Of a DNA stretch of 64,000 nt, positions 1 through 8,719 are shown piece by piece (the first letter of the stretch is position 1; every line of letters starts with the position of its first letter). A program made the position numbers and the translations under genes. This DNA comes from an uncultured Bdellovibrionales bacterium. Lineage in GTDB: Bacteria > Bdellovibrionota > FAC87 > UBA2466. Below the pieces are notes generated by a model that did not search any database, was not told where the DNA came from, and was given only the letters and a program-made list of their open reading frames with translations. The DNA is taken from NCBI GenBank assembly GCA_937903155.1, contig CALCZU010000080.1, positions 32,817 to 96,816 of the forward strand. Reading direction: 5' to 3'.

Positions 1-1
1 T

Positions 2-433
2 GATGCCAAGTGGATTGCGCAAAGGTTAGGAATCCCGGTCAACGTCGCGCATTCTGCGATTGAGAGGTTAGAGCGCTTAGGTTGGATAGTTAAAAGTTCC
101 AAAGGCAAGTGGATTGAAAGAGCGGGCAATACCACCCACGCAGATCCTGAAGACCGGGCCGAAGGGCACCGTAAATTACAAAAGCAACTCTCTGAAAAAT
201 CGCTCGAAGCTTTGGATAAGTTTTCTCTCGACGAACGCGACCAGTCTTCGATGATCGTTGCCGTCAATCCCAAACGATTGGAAGAAGTCCGAAAGCGCGT
301 AGATACATTTCGACGAGAGCTGACAGATTATCTCGAAAAAGATAAAGATAGGGACAGCGTCTATACCTTACTCATCTCATTTTTCCCTTTAACTAAAAAT
401 CTTGAAACCGGAGTCAAAAACCATGAAAACTAA
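2..433 (+). CDS. TIGR02147-like (DUF4423) regulator, 5' end cut off by window edge
   Basis: The frame is open from base 2 to the stop at 433, giving about 143 residues of the C-terminal part. It begins in a winged-helix segment (DAKWIAQRLGIPV... LGWI) and ends with a helical domain containing the block VDTFRRELTDYL. The complete protein at 39686-40381 has the same order and near-identical blocks (KSGKWIQ versus SKGKWIE; ITTFRRQLVQEL versus VDTFRRELTDYL), so I place both in one family. TIGR02147 proteins are presumed transcription regulators; their ligands are unknown. The last 11 bases overlap the start of the next gene, an exported protein, so the two are probably co-translated. The N-terminal helix-turn-helix lies outside the window. 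Confidence 0.8.
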   Translation, partial: DAKWIAQRLGIPVNVAHSAIERLERLGWIVKSSKGKWIERAGNTTHADPEDRAEGHRKLQKQLSEKSLEALDKFSLDERDQSSMIVAVNPKRLEEVRKRVDTFRRELTDYLEKDKDRDSVYTLLISFFPLTKNLETGVKNHEN

Positions 434-1766
434 GTGTCAAATCGCTCTCTCCATTTTACTCACTTTTTCTCTGCTCGGTCATGCGGGACAAGAGGGAAGG
501 GGAGGACATCCACTCAAAGATCGTTTTCGAAGAATGGGATTCTTTCTCTCGCAGCATTTAGAGAAAAATCAGATTCGCTTGTCTGCACGCCTGAAGAGTC
601 TCGAGATTTTTAAGTCGGTCGTAAAAGAGGTCCCTATCCAACTCGTTGAAAAGTTCCCTGACACTGTCGGTAGCGTCGCAAGTGAGGTTTTGGTTGCTAT
701 CACTATCAACGATCCAAAAAGCCCTACAGGGACGACGATATTATTGCATCATGAGAGATTTGAGAAAGCATTAGCTCAATTCGATAAGGGTGAAGAAGCG
801 GTAGTCACAATCATCTCTGATCCTAACCAGATTAAAATCGTCACGCGTGAAAATGTGGATAGGTTTTTCGTGGAACAATCGTTTCTGAGTTTTTGTTTCC
901 ATGAATACTTATTGGCGGCGAAGGAAGCCGACACCCAAACCAAACTTTCGTCTCTTTTAACAGCTTCGCGTGATGCCTACGTGAATTGGAGCAAGGCGAC
1001 GCCTGGTTTAAAGGACGAGTCGCTGAGTCTAAAAACATTTTATTTTAGAGGACCCGTGGTGCTGGCGTCGGGAGATGTTGCTGCCGACAACCAGAAAGCG
1101 CTCAAACTTTTCTATGAAGAATATGACAAACAAAAAGTCAAAGAAAAAAATGAACTTGCGGTCAAACAACTCGTAGAACACGTACGTAAGAAAGTGCCCG
1201 TCTTAAAAGTAACATCCAGTGAATCTTCGCCTTATCTCTATCAAATTCAGTACTACAATGACTATTCCCAGCCGGGTTGGTCTAATTATCATGAGCCGGT
1301 CATCGCCGGTGTTTACTATGAACAGACGTTTCGATCTGAGTTAGTCGTCGATAGTGACCGAAAAATTGATTGCAGCTATCTCGACGGGATGTCTGCGCTT
1401 TCTCTCATTGAGGGCGAAGCTTTTACCTATCGCGAATTTGTTGAAGATAAAAAACTTTTAAGTGATATGGAATCCAAAGAGAAAGCGCTGCAAGCTTACG
1501 AGAAAGCTCTAGCTTCGTACAAGAAAGCTTATCAAGAAAAATCGCCTACGATTCGATCTCTGATTACGCGTCACGTAGGGGAGAATCTAATCGTCATCGA
1601 TGACGTCGGAAACTTGCAACAAAACTTCACGTTGCCTAATGGGAAAGAACATTCTTACTTATTGCAAAGACCTGGTTACGGGGGCCAATATATCAAAGGA
1701 CCAGACGTCGTCGGAGTTCAATATAAAAGCTTTTGGTGGGCAGGTATTTGTCGATTCGTCGATTAA
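423..1766 (+). CDS. Exported protein with N-terminal GxEGxGG motif, module partner of the upstream regulator
   Basis: 447 residues from the ATG at 423. I chose this start over an in-frame upstream codon at 402 because it places a clean signal peptide first (MKTKCQIALSILLTFSLLGHA), cleaved before the Gly-rich motif GQEGRGG. The middle carries the block CFHEYLLAA and the C-terminal third is rich in Lys, Ala and Tyr. The protein at 38425-39675 has the same layout: signal peptide, GNEGGRGG, then an IFHELLFA block. It also follows a TIGR02147-like gene. The single conserved His-Glu is not a full HExxH metalloprotease motif, so I do not assign enzyme activity. It probably acts in the periplasm or outside the cell. 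The start overlaps the regulator gene by 11 bases, which suggests translational coupling. Confidence 0.75.
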   Translation: MKTKCQIALSILLTFSLLGHAGQEGRGGHPLKDRFRRMGFFLSQHLEKNQIRLSARLKSLEIFKSVVKEVPIQLVEKFPDTVGSVASEVLVAITINDPKSPTGTTILLHHERFEKALAQFDKGEEAVVTIISDPNQIKIVTRENVDRFFVEQSFLSFCFHEYLLAAKEADTQTKLSSLLTASRDAYVNWSKATPGLKDESLSLKTFYFRGPVVLASGDVAADNQKALKLFYEEYDKQKVKEKNELAVKQLVEHVRKKVPVLKVTSSESSPYLYQIQYYNDYSQPGWSNYHEPVIAGVYYEQTFRSELVVDSDRKIDCSYLDGMSALSLIEGEAFTYREFVEDKKLLSDMESKEKALQAYEKALASYKKAYQEKSPTIRSLITRHVGENLIVIDDVGNLQQNFTLPNGKEHSYLLQRPGYGGQYIKGPDVVGVQYKSFWWAGICRFVD

Positions 1767-1772
1767 TGAGCT

Positions 1773-2093
1773 TTAGACAAAAATTGCATAGATCTCATAA
1801 GCGGGTTCTTCATAGGGGTGACTCGCTTTGAGTTCTGCAATCGCAGATTGAACCAAATCTTCGCTGCAGATCATTTCAACTTTGTACTCCGAAACTTTTT
1901 CGACTTTCTCCACTTGCCCGATGTAGGGACGGCTTCCTCTTAAAGGCCGAAACTGCCCCTCTCCAAGAGTCTGCCAACTGCAGGAATCGTAGTTGTCGTA
2001 TTTCCCCGCACCGATTGCGAAAAGTGCGGATTTGACTTTTTCTAAATGGGTCTCGGGAACGTAAAACGAAATCTTACAAAGTTTTTTACTCAT
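1773..2093 (-). CDS. NIF3/YqfO-like small domain protein
   Basis: 106 residues from the ATG at 2093; a TTG 18 bases upstream would add six residues. The signature GAGKYDNYDSCSWQTLGEG followed by QFRPLRGSRPYIG and the terminal HPYEEPAYEIY are hallmarks of the stand-alone YqfO/COG3323 domain, which resembles CutA and the insert domain of NIF3 proteins. Family function is unsettled; metal or nucleotide-related sensing has been suggested. The ATG start fits homologues that begin with a short M-K-K-L stretch. The gene lies 32 bases downstream of the DUF4336 gene on the same strand and is probably co-transcribed with it. It is convergent with the exported-protein gene, only 6 bases away. Confidence 0.8.
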   Translation of the reverse strand: MSKKLCKISFYVPETHLEKVKSALFAIGAGKYDNYDSCSWQTLGEGQFRPLRGSRPYIGQVEKVEKVSEYKVEMICSEDLVQSAIAELKASHPYEEPAYEIYAIFV

Positions 2094-2125
2094 TCCTTCG
2101 TTAAAGCTCAATCTGCCAGAAAATG

Positions 2126-2848
2126 CTACGCCGAAAAAGCAAGGCGTAACGGTTCCACTTTCGATGCGATCGTTCTCAAGTTGAAGGAGTAGCCTCGTTC
2201 TTTTAAAGCTCCGAGGACTTTTTGTTTGCCATCCGCGGGTACAATTTCTCCGTGCGACATGACAATGTGATCAAAATCCCACTTGAGAATTTTGTCGACG
2301 GATTGATTGAAAAGTTTTTTGTCTTTGATAAAGAGTTTGAAAAAACGACTTACGGCGAATTTTTTGTGAATGCCCATGATTCTTAGCATCACCGGGGCGG
2401 CCCATCCTTTGGGATGAAGAAGATTGAAGCAAAAATCTCCAACGATGAGTGCGCGCGAAGATTTCTCGAAAAAAGCCGCTTCATTAATAGACGGCATTCC
2501 CTTAATGGGTAAAACTTCCACTTCCTTACCGTAAGGCCAGCGATCTTTTCCGATAATCTTATCCCAGTGCACATGGGGTGTTTTTTTGCGACAACCGACC
2601 GGACCCCACACTTTTGCGTCGGGAAAATGTTCGATTGCGTCTTGAACAAACAGATGATGAATGAGGGAGGGTTCGATAATGGCGACCACTTCACCCATTT
2701 CTTTGATTTCTTTAATCTGATGTTTACTAAATTGAATAGGGGATATCAAAAGCAATCCTTTAGATGTTTTGATCACTGTCGAGCGCAACGGAAGCTTTAC
2801 CATCTTCAGCGGCATGTCCATTTCGGATTCAAAAAACAGAATGTTCAT
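2126..2848 (-). CDS. DUF4336 (metallo-beta-lactamase-fold-like) protein
   Basis: 240 residues. The pattern HHLFVQDAIEHFPDAKVWGP near residue 65 and the later IVGDFCFNLL and HIVMSHGEIV blocks match the DUF4336 family, a metallo-beta-lactamase-fold relative. The usual HxHxDH zinc cluster is not intact, so hydrolytic activity is doubtful. There is no signal peptide, so it should be cytoplasmic. A strong Shine-Dalgarno (GAGGAG, 7 bases before the ATG) supports this start. It heads a two-gene minus-strand unit with the YqfO-like gene and diverges from the NlpC-like gene across 152 bases that must hold both promoters. Confidence 0.7.
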   Translation of the reverse strand: MNILFFESEMDMPLKMVKLPLRSTVIKTSKGLLLISPIQFSKHQIKEIKEMGEVVAIIEPSLIHHLFVQDAIEHFPDAKVWGPVGCRKKTPHVHWDKIIGKDRWPYGKEVEVLPIKGMPSINEAAFFEKSSRALIVGDFCFNLLHPKGWAAPVMLRIMGIHKKFAVSRFFKLFIKDKKLFNQSVDKILKWDFDHIVMSHGEIVPADGKQKVLGALKERGYSFNLRTIASKVEPLRLAFSA

Positions 2849-3000
2849 TTTTCACTCCTCGGTTTGTAGTCGAAGCTATGTTGTGCAAGTTGGCTGCCAA
2901 TCAACGCGAATGCGCAGTGCGAAATAAAAAATGAAGTTCCGCTTATCTTTTTTGAGCCAGTTTTCGAAGCTTTTACGCGTATCCTGGTAAGGGGGATGGA

Positions 3001-3726
3001 ATGGGATTTCCGAACGGGTCGATTTACTTATTTGTCGCAATGATTGTTTGCAACGTTAAGGTTAATGCAGCGCCACCGGTGTATGAACAGGTAAGAAAAG
3101 TCCTGTATGAGTTGAAGAGTACTACATACACCCACGATATTTTTATTGATGAGCGTAAAGGGATTTACAATTTGGACTGTTCTGGCTTCGCAGACCACAT
3201 TCTAAAAAGTGCACACGAGAAAGCAGCCGATGAACTGGAATCGCTCTCCTATCCAAAGCGTCCGTTAGCTAAAAACTTCGTCGAATTTTTCAGCCAGTTG
3301 CAAGATGGCGATGGATCGCACTGGCAGAAGATAAGATACCTTCGACATTTGAAACTCGGCGACATCGTAGCGTGGCTCATCCCCCCAGGAAGTAGCTCGA
3401 AAGATACAGGCCATGTGATGATTGTCACCGGAGCTTTTCGAATCAACCCGCTCAACAAAAACGAATACTTCGTTCCAGTGACAGACTCCGCGTCCTCTGG
3501 ACACGGCAAACAAGACCCTCGGCGTCGCAAGGGTCCGAATGGAGTGGGCAGCGGGGTTATTGGACTCATCGCCGACAACTACGATAGACCGATTGCATTT
3601 CGGTGGTCGGGACAAGAAAGCCAGCAGCTGAAGTACACGACCATTCGAATGGCGCGGACGTTTGACGGCCAGCCCCAAACTCACTCAAAAATAAATTTCC
3701 TTGCGGGGGAGGGCAATTTTCAGTAG
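3001..3726 (+). CDS. Exported NlpC/P60-like cysteine peptidase or amidase
   Basis: 241 residues. A hydrophobic N-terminus ending around VNA-APP gives a probable signal peptide. The catalytic signature is visible: Cys60 in DCSGF and His138 in DTGHVMIV, with a polar third site likely near TDSASSGHG (residues 161-169). This arrangement fits the NlpC/P60-CHAP superfamily, which cleaves peptidoglycan peptides or related amides; the substrate here is inferred. The start follows a purine-rich AAGGGGGA element. It sits 17 bases before marC, so a shared transcript is possible. A periplasmic wall-remodelling or secreted lytic role is plausible. Confidence 0.7.
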   Translation: MGFPNGSIYLFVAMIVCNVKVNAAPPVYEQVRKVLYELKSTTYTHDIFIDERKGIYNLDCSGFADHILKSAHEKAADELESLSYPKRPLAKNFVEFFSQLQDGDGSHWQKIRYLRHLKLGDIVAWLIPPGSSSKDTGHVMIVTGAFRINPLNKNEYFVPVTDSASSGHGKQDPRRRKGPNGVGSGVIGLIADNYDRPIAFRWSGQESQQLKYTTIRMARTFDGQPQTHSKINFLAGEGNFQ

Positions 3727-3743
3727 AAGTTGCGGCCTCTACT

Positions 3744-4415
3744 ATGGAATATTTTTTAATATTAGGCAAAGCGATTCCACTGACATTTACGGCTCTTTTA
3801 CCCGTCATCAATCCGATCGGGACTGCCATCATTTTACTGAGTTTGACCGAAGGCATTCCGGATGAAAAACGTCAGGCTTTAGCTCGAAAAATCGCGTTGA
3901 ACACGATTCTTCTTTTAGCGGGCGTACTGCTCGCCGGAAGTTACTTACTCTCCTTTTTTGGAATTTCAGTGTCCATTGTCCAGGCAGCAGGAGGACTTGT
4001 TTTAGCCTCGATGGGATGGAAACTTTTAAATCAAGAAGCAAGCCCTCGGTCAGCGGCAGACGACGATTCGACTGCAGAGGATTTCGCCGCGCTCGATAGC
4101 AAAGCATTTTATCCTTTTACTTTTCCGATTACCGTCGGACCCGGTTGCGTCGCGGTGACCCTCACTTTGAGTGCTCACACCGCACATGGAGGATGGGGCG
4201 ATACAGCGACCGGGCAACTGGGCGCATTGATAGGCATTCTTGGAATCGGAGCCGTGATTTATTTTTGCGATGCATATTCGAATCGGATCGCCGCCCGTTT
4301 AGGAACTTCCGGTACACTAGTTTTGATGCGTTTAATCGCCTTTATTGTCATTTGCATTGGTGCCGAAATCAGCTGGACTGGAATAGAGGCACTGATTAAG
4401 TCGCTTGAGTTATAG
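3744..4415 (+). CDS. MarC-family integral membrane protein (UPF0056)
   Basis: 223 residues with about six hydrophobic segments. Typical family features are an early PVINPIGTA segment in the first membrane region, FPITVGPGCVAVTLTLSAH in the middle, and a C-terminal region with a conserved acidic residue. MarC proteins are inner-membrane proteins of unknown transport function; the old link to multiple antibiotic resistance in E. coli was not supported. A charged, Asp-rich loop (SAADDDSTAEDF, about residues 103-114) separates the two halves. The 3' end overlaps cls, on the other strand, by 6 bases. Confidence 0.85.
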   Translation: MEYFLILGKAIPLTFTALLPVINPIGTAIILLSLTEGIPDEKRQALARKIALNTILLLAGVLLAGSYLLSFFGISVSIVQAAGGLVLASMGWKLLNQEASPRSAADDDSTAEDFAALDSKAFYPFTFPITVGPGCVAVTLTLSAHTAHGGWGDTATGQLGALIGILGIGAVIYFCDAYSNRIAARLGTSGTLVLMRLIAFIVICIGAEISWTGIEALIKSLEL

Positions 4416-5843
4416 AATCGGCGCGAGAAGTTGCGCAAAATGGACGGCGGTTCGGAAGAAAAGCGATTTGTTTTCGATGTCCGCCATTTCCGCTCTGTTC
4501 GATTTTGAGAAGTCTTCCACCAACATTTTCTCTATCTCTTTACTAAAAGGCAGATCGGCAAAAACTGCCGTCATCTCAAAATTTAAACGAAACGATCGAT
4601 TGTCAAAATTAGCGGTTCCCACTGAGCAATATGCGTCGTCGATTAAGACTATTTTCTGGTGGAGAAAACCCGCATGATAACGATAGATGGAGATATTGTA
4701 AGGCAAGGTGTCTTTGTAAAAAGCAAAAGAAGCCAAATAAACAAAAAGATGGTCGGCCATATTGGGGAGAAGGATTTGAATTTGTACGCCTCGCATTGCC
4801 GCTAGCTGAAGCGCGGCAATGATCCTTAGATCAGGGACGAAGTAGGGGCTTGCGATCCAAATCCGTTTTTTCGCTGCGTTGATCGCCTCAATAAAAAATA
4901 AACAGCAGGTATCAATGGGATCGGCAGGCCCTGTTGCAACGATCAACGCGGCTTTTCCAGGAATCTCCGATTTTTCCATTTCCCAATTTAAATCGGGGAT
5001 GCTGCCACTCGACCAGTGCCAGTCTTCGAGGAAGGACACTTGAACCTGCCCCACGACCGGGCCTTCTAAACGGATGTGCGTATCTCTCCAGTTTCCAAAT
5101 TTAGGATCTTTACCGAGGTACTCATCCCCAACATTATGGCCGCCGATGAATGCGGTTTTTCCGTCGACTAACACAATTTTGCGATGATTTCTAAAATTGA
5201 CCTGAAAGCGATTCTTTGCGCCCTTCGTGGTTTTAAAGGCGCGGATATCGACTGCGGCATTTCGAAAGTCATGGATGTAATGTTTCGGTAGAAGGTGCGA
5301 TCCTATCTCATCAAAAAGAAAATAAACCCTCACGCCCCGCTTCGAAGCCTCGATCACTTTCTTCTGGAAGACCCTTCCTAGTTCATCGTCTTTCACGATG
5401 AAAAATTGGATTAAAAGATATTCTTTTGCAGAGTCTATTCCTTTAAAAATAGCTTCAAACGTAGAGTCGCCGTTGATCAATAGTTGGACTTCATTTCCTT
5501 CGTTGAATCGCATTTTGGCGAGTCCTTCAAAGGTGCGGCAAACGCTCGTTTCGACCAGAGGGGATTGAGCGATAAATGGACTCATCTTCTGTCTCAGTGG
5601 ATGCACTTTTTGATCTTGAGCTTGACGCTCTGTCGTATAGCCCTGAAAACGATCCCTTCCAAAAATCCAGTATAGAGGCAGCGCAATGTAGGGACAGGTG
5701 ATTAAGAAAATCGCCCATGCGATTGCCCCCTGAGACGTCCGCGCACGAAAGACGGCTTGGACCGCTGAAATGAGGCCTAAGGCATGCAAACAGACGGCGA
5801 TGGCACCGACGAGCTGAATCAGATCTTGAGATATTTGAGTCAC
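4410..5843 (-). CDS. cls: Cardiolipin synthase (phospholipase D superfamily)
   Basis: 477 residues, the usual length for bacterial Cls. Two N-terminal membrane segments (about residues 8-30 and 40-60) precede two HKD motifs. The first is H220-R-K222 with D227 in HRKIVLVDGKTAFIGGHN; the second is H395-Q-K397 with D402 in HQKIVLIDDAYCSVGTANFD. The enzyme condenses two phosphatidylglycerols into cardiolipin at the inner membrane. The start codon is GTG. It complements psd and pssA elsewhere in the window, so most phospholipid head-group steps are represented. It diverges from the methyltransferase gene over 65 bases. Confidence 0.93.
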   Translation of the reverse strand: MTQISQDLIQLVGAIAVCLHALGLISAVQAVFRARTSQGAIAWAIFLITCPYIALPLYWIFGRDRFQGYTTERQAQDQKVHPLRQKMSPFIAQSPLVETSVCRTFEGLAKMRFNEGNEVQLLINGDSTFEAIFKGIDSAKEYLLIQFFIVKDDELGRVFQKKVIEASKRGVRVYFLFDEIGSHLLPKHYIHDFRNAAVDIRAFKTTKGAKNRFQVNFRNHRKIVLVDGKTAFIGGHNVGDEYLGKDPKFGNWRDTHIRLEGPVVGQVQVSFLEDWHWSSGSIPDLNWEMEKSEIPGKAALIVATGPADPIDTCCLFFIEAINAAKKRIWIASPYFVPDLRIIAALQLAAMRGVQIQILLPNMADHLFVYLASFAFYKDTLPYNISIYRYHAGFLHQKIVLIDDAYCSVGTANFDNRSFRLNFEMTAVFADLPFSKEIEKMLVEDFSKSNRAEMADIENKSLFFRTAVHFAQLLAPIL

Positions 5844-5893
5844 GTAAGTTTATTCTTTCTTTAAGAGTTGAGTCATACACTATCTGCGGTTCA

Positions 5894-5902
5894 TGATACA
5901 AT
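5894..5902 (+). promoter_or_regulatory. Extended -10 promoter predicted to give a leaderless transcript
   Basis: TGATACAAT is a good extended -10 element (TGn plus TACAAT), ending 6 bases before the ATG at 5909. Transcription would begin at or beside the start codon. No Shine-Dalgarno is present (TTTTAC precedes the ATG) and the -35 region is weak (CATACA at 17 bases). Confidence 0.5.
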
Positions 5903-5908
5903 TTTTAC

Positions 5909-6718
5909 ATGGCTCAAACTCAAGCTAGCTTCTGGGATAACTTGCCTGCGCGTCTAGCGATTCAGCTTGGAACCTCGGTTCCTAGAAAAAAGTGCAAGTT
6001 GGAAGCGATCCTCAAATGCATGCCTTCTCTGACGCCCCAATCGAAATGCTTAGACGTCGGTACGGCCCATGGGGGATTTACCTATCATTATTCAAAACAA
6101 GGTGATTGGACCTATCTCGAAGCCGATAAAGAGCGCCTGGCCATTTCACAAAAAATCTTAAAAGGCCAATTTGTCGCCGAGTCGGATTTATCCAACTACC
6201 TCAAAACCCATTCAAATTTTGACCTCATCGCTCTCGTCGATGTTGCTGTCTATTTTTCCGAACCGAAAGAAGTGTTGGCGTCTGTTTTTAAAGCACTTAA
6301 TCCCGGCGGATATTTACTCTTCGTCGGTGGAGATGAGTCGCTTCACACCAAAAGTTGGATCTACAAACTGCGAGCGAAAACAGGGATCGAAAAAGCGGTA
6401 GGACGAACCAATAACCCCAATCACATTGAGATGGAAAAATTGTTTGAGGAGTTGGGCTTTCAAAAAGTCGCACTGAAACTTTTTGAAGGACCTTTCTGCG
6501 AGGTTTTCCAGACTCTACTCGACCTTTTCGTTCTCCGTCCCCATGCTGAATCAGATCAGTTATACGAAAAATTTAACAGCAGTCGCCTGCAGCTGTTTTT
6601 GAAATTCATTTTAACCTACCCACTGAGAGTGGTGTCGCTTGCCGTGAACGCGATGGACAAAGTGTTTCCGCATTTACCACGCTATGCTTACACGCTCATT
6701 TTACGAAAACCGGAGTAG
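5909..6718 (+). CDS. Class I SAM-dependent methyltransferase
   Basis: 269 residues. The Rossmann-type SAM-binding region is clear: CLDVGTAHGGFTYHYS (motif I, about residues 48-63), an acidic TYLEADKERL (motif II), then FDLIALVDVAVYF and the post-motif LNPGGYLLFVGG. The C-terminal ~80 residues are hydrophobic and basic, which could allow membrane association. The substrate cannot be read from sequence; small molecules, quinones or lipids are all possible. The gene stands alone, convergent with ndh 12 bases away. Its -10 element lies 6 bases before the ATG and there is no ribosome-binding site. Confidence 0.85.
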   Translation: MAQTQASFWDNLPARLAIQLGTSVPRKKCKLEAILKCMPSLTPQSKCLDVGTAHGGFTYHYSKQGDWTYLEADKERLAISQKILKGQFVAESDLSNYLKTHSNFDLIALVDVAVYFSEPKEVLASVFKALNPGGYLLFVGGDESLHTKSWIYKLRAKTGIEKAVGRTNNPNHIEMEKLFEELGFQKVALKLFEGPFCEVFQTLLDLFVLRPHAESDQLYEKFNSSRLQLFLKFILTYPLRVVSLAVNAMDKVFPHLPRYAYTLILRKPE

Positions 6719-6729
6719 AGTTTTAACTC

Positions 6730-7989
6730 TTACTTCCAATCTCTTCTGGTGATCAAACGGGCGCCCCGCTTCGAAAAGAGATAACTCCACGTCCATTGAA
6801 TCAAAACGAACGCTCGATTTTTAAAGCCAATCAGATAAAAAATGTGGACGAAAAGCCAAGCCAACCAGGCAAAATATCCGGTAAAAGTAATATTTGCGAA
6901 TTGTCCGACGGCAAGATGCTTTCCAATCGTCGCCATCTGACCTTTGTCGATGTAACGAAATGGAGCACTAGAGTTTCCGCGCAGGCGATTTAAGATGTTT
7001 TTGGCGACGTAGCGTCCGGCTTGAATCGCCGCCGGCGCAAGACCGGGAAGCCACTGCTTTTCATTCAATTTAAACGCGGCCATATCACCAATGACAAAAA
7101 CTTCGGGATAATCGGAAAGTGAAAAAGATTCAGTAACTCGAACCTTTCCCGACTTTTCTTTTGCAATTTCCGGAAAAAATTCGAGTGACGAGGCTTTGAC
7201 TCCCGCAGCCCAGATCACATTTCGAGATCGGATCAACTCAGCTCCCACGCGAACGCCGTCTTTACCTATCTCCTCGACGAGAGTCGATGTTTTGACTTGA
7301 ACTCCCAATTGAATCAAATCCTCGACGACTCTTTGCGAAAGGACTTCCTTAAAAGCGGGTAAAAGCCGCGGTCCGGCTTCCACCAAAATCACTTGTGCAT
7401 CGGCAGGGTTAATCTTTTTAAAATCTTGTACCAATACGGTACGGCTCAAATCTGCAATGGCCCCCGCGAGCTCCACGCCTGTTGCTCCACCTCCGACAAT
7501 CACAAATGTGAGAAGGGCTTTCTGTGTTTCTTCATCCGTACAATTTTCGGCTTCTTCAAAAGCGAGCAGGAGTCGTCTGCGGATCTCCGTCGCTTGCTCA
7601 ATCGATTTCAGCCCCGGAGCGAAATCTTCCCAGCTGTCATGCCCGAAATAACTATCCTCGGCTCCGCAACAAACAATTAAGTAGTCGTAAGCCAACACTC
7701 CCTTTTCGAGAACAACGTTTTTTTCTTTTAAATCAATTTTTTGAGCTTGGGCTAAATGCACTTCGACGTTTGAAACTTTCGAAAATTGCGCGCGAATCGG
7801 AACGGCAATGTCGGCGGGGTTGAGGCCTGCCGTCGCAACCTGATAAAGAAGAGGCTGAAAGAGATGATGATTTCTTTTGTCGAGAAGGGTGACGTGAACT
7901 TCGGGCTCATCGGCAAACACTTTAGCAGCGGCGAGACCCGCAAATCCGCCCCCGATAATGATGACCGATTTTTTTTGAATAGTTTCCAT
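6730..7989 (-). CDS. ndh: Type II NADH:quinone oxidoreductase (NDH-2)
   Basis: 419 residues from the ATG at 7989; the longer open frame upstream is antisense-like sequence inside the preceding gene. The FAD-binding GGGFAGLAAAK is at about residues 13-23 and the NADH-binding IVGGGATGVELAGAIADL in the middle. A third FAD-binding block is VFVIGDMAAF, and the C-terminal amphipathic and hydrophobic tail (WLAWLFVHIFYLIGFKNRA) is typical of membrane-bound NDH-2. It passes electrons from NADH to quinone without pumping protons. Its start overlaps the stop of the upstream hypothetical gene (TAATG), implying coupled translation. Confidence 0.93.
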   Translation of the reverse strand: METIQKKSVIIIGGGFAGLAAAKVFADEPEVHVTLLDKRNHHLFQPLLYQVATAGLNPADIAVPIRAQFSKVSNVEVHLAQAQKIDLKEKNVVLEKGVLAYDYLIVCCGAEDSYFGHDSWEDFAPGLKSIEQATEIRRRLLLAFEEAENCTDEETQKALLTFVIVGGGATGVELAGAIADLSRTVLVQDFKKINPADAQVILVEAGPRLLPAFKEVLSQRVVEDLIQLGVQVKTSTLVEEIGKDGVRVGAELIRSRNVIWAAGVKASSLEFFPEIAKEKSGKVRVTESFSLSDYPEVFVIGDMAAFKLNEKQWLPGLAPAAIQAGRYVAKNILNRLRGNSSAPFRYIDKGQMATIGKHLAVGQFANITFTGYFAWLAWLFVHIFYLIGFKNRAFVLIQWTWSYLFSKRGARLITRRDWK

Positions 7990-8660
7990 TAAGATGGAGG
8001 CGAGGCGCGTCTTCCAAAGTCCGCTCGAATCACATTGTTTTCTTTCCCCTGAAGAAGATTCTTTTTGAGTTTTAAGCAACAACGATTGAGGCGGGTGTAA
8101 GCCGCAGGCCACATCTTATCGATTTCAGCGATCGCCGTCTCAATCGTTTCTAAATCAGCGTCATTGAATGAATCGTGCAAACGCAAAACCGCTTGATGAA
8201 TTTTTTCGGCACAGTCTTCTAAAAGAAAAAGCAAGTCCGAAACCCACTCCTCTTTCACTTCACAGAAGTGGGTGCCTTCCATGAGTGCTAAGAGAAATAA
8301 TTTCACTTCATTCGCCCGGGTGGCGGCAGCTTGCAGCATTTCGTCTTCAGAAGTGAAATGATAAGGATAAAAACTCAGTTCAGGTGTCGCATCTAAAAAG
8401 GGCGCTTTAGCGATTTCATTCCACAGTGCAAAAAATTGGTGAGAGAATTTTTGATATTTTTCTTGGTCTTCGACGAAGATTTCAACGCCCTCTTCATCTT
8501 TTAATAAAAATTCGAGCGCGCCAGTGGGGGTGATCCCATCCACTGCAGTGGCAGCCCCTAAAATATAGGCTTTCACTTCCTCAACATAATAGGGACACTT
8601 AATATCGAATAATGTATTTTGAAGGGCTTCGTCACCCAAGTAAATCTTGGCCCGTTTCAT
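7989..8660 (-). CDS. Unrecognised protein co-transcribed with ndh
   Basis: 223 residues, acidic and largely helical by eye, without signal peptide or membrane segment. The N-terminal half (residues 1-90) contains YVEEVKAYILGAATAVDG and GALEFLLKDEEGVEIFVED. The C-terminal half is helical, with a mid-region Cys (GTHFCEV) and a Cys pair (NRCCLKL). I do not recognise the family. Its stop overlaps the ndh start by one base, so it is the first gene of a two-gene operon and may affect NDH-2 assembly or expression; that is inference only. AGGGAG lies 4 bases before the ATG. Confidence 0.75.
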   Translation of the reverse strand: MKRAKIYLGDEALQNTLFDIKCPYYVEEVKAYILGAATAVDGITPTGALEFLLKDEEGVEIFVEDQEKYQKFSHQFFALWNEIAKAPFLDATPELSFYPYHFTSEDEMLQAAATRANEVKLFLLALMEGTHFCEVKEEWVSDLLFLLEDCAEKIHQAVLRLHDSFNDADLETIETAIAEIDKMWPAAYTRLNRCCLKLKKNLLQGKENNVIRADFGRRASPPS

Positions 8661-8670
8661 CGCTCCCTAA

Positions 8671-8699
8671 GGTATACCGTTCTTTTAATAAAGTGGAAA
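8671..8699 (-). promoter_or_regulatory. Candidate promoter of the hypothetical-ndh operon with GGTATACC palindrome
   Basis: On the minus strand TTTCCA, a 17-base spacer and TATACC form a plausible sigma-70-type promoter. The -10 sits in the 8-base palindrome GGTATACC (8671-8678). The same TATACCG half-site occurs in the larger palindrome at the aquaglyceroporin promoter (9543-9556). Confidence 0.35.
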
Positions 8700-8719
8700 G
8701 AAAAAGCGTGAAATTCTCT

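Noticed and set aside
7990..8112. N-terminal extension of NDH-2 to an upstream start
   Set aside because: That segment lies inside the preceding gene and has none of the FAD-binding sequence. The ATG at 7989 directly precedes the GGGFAG domain and is coupled to the upstream stop.
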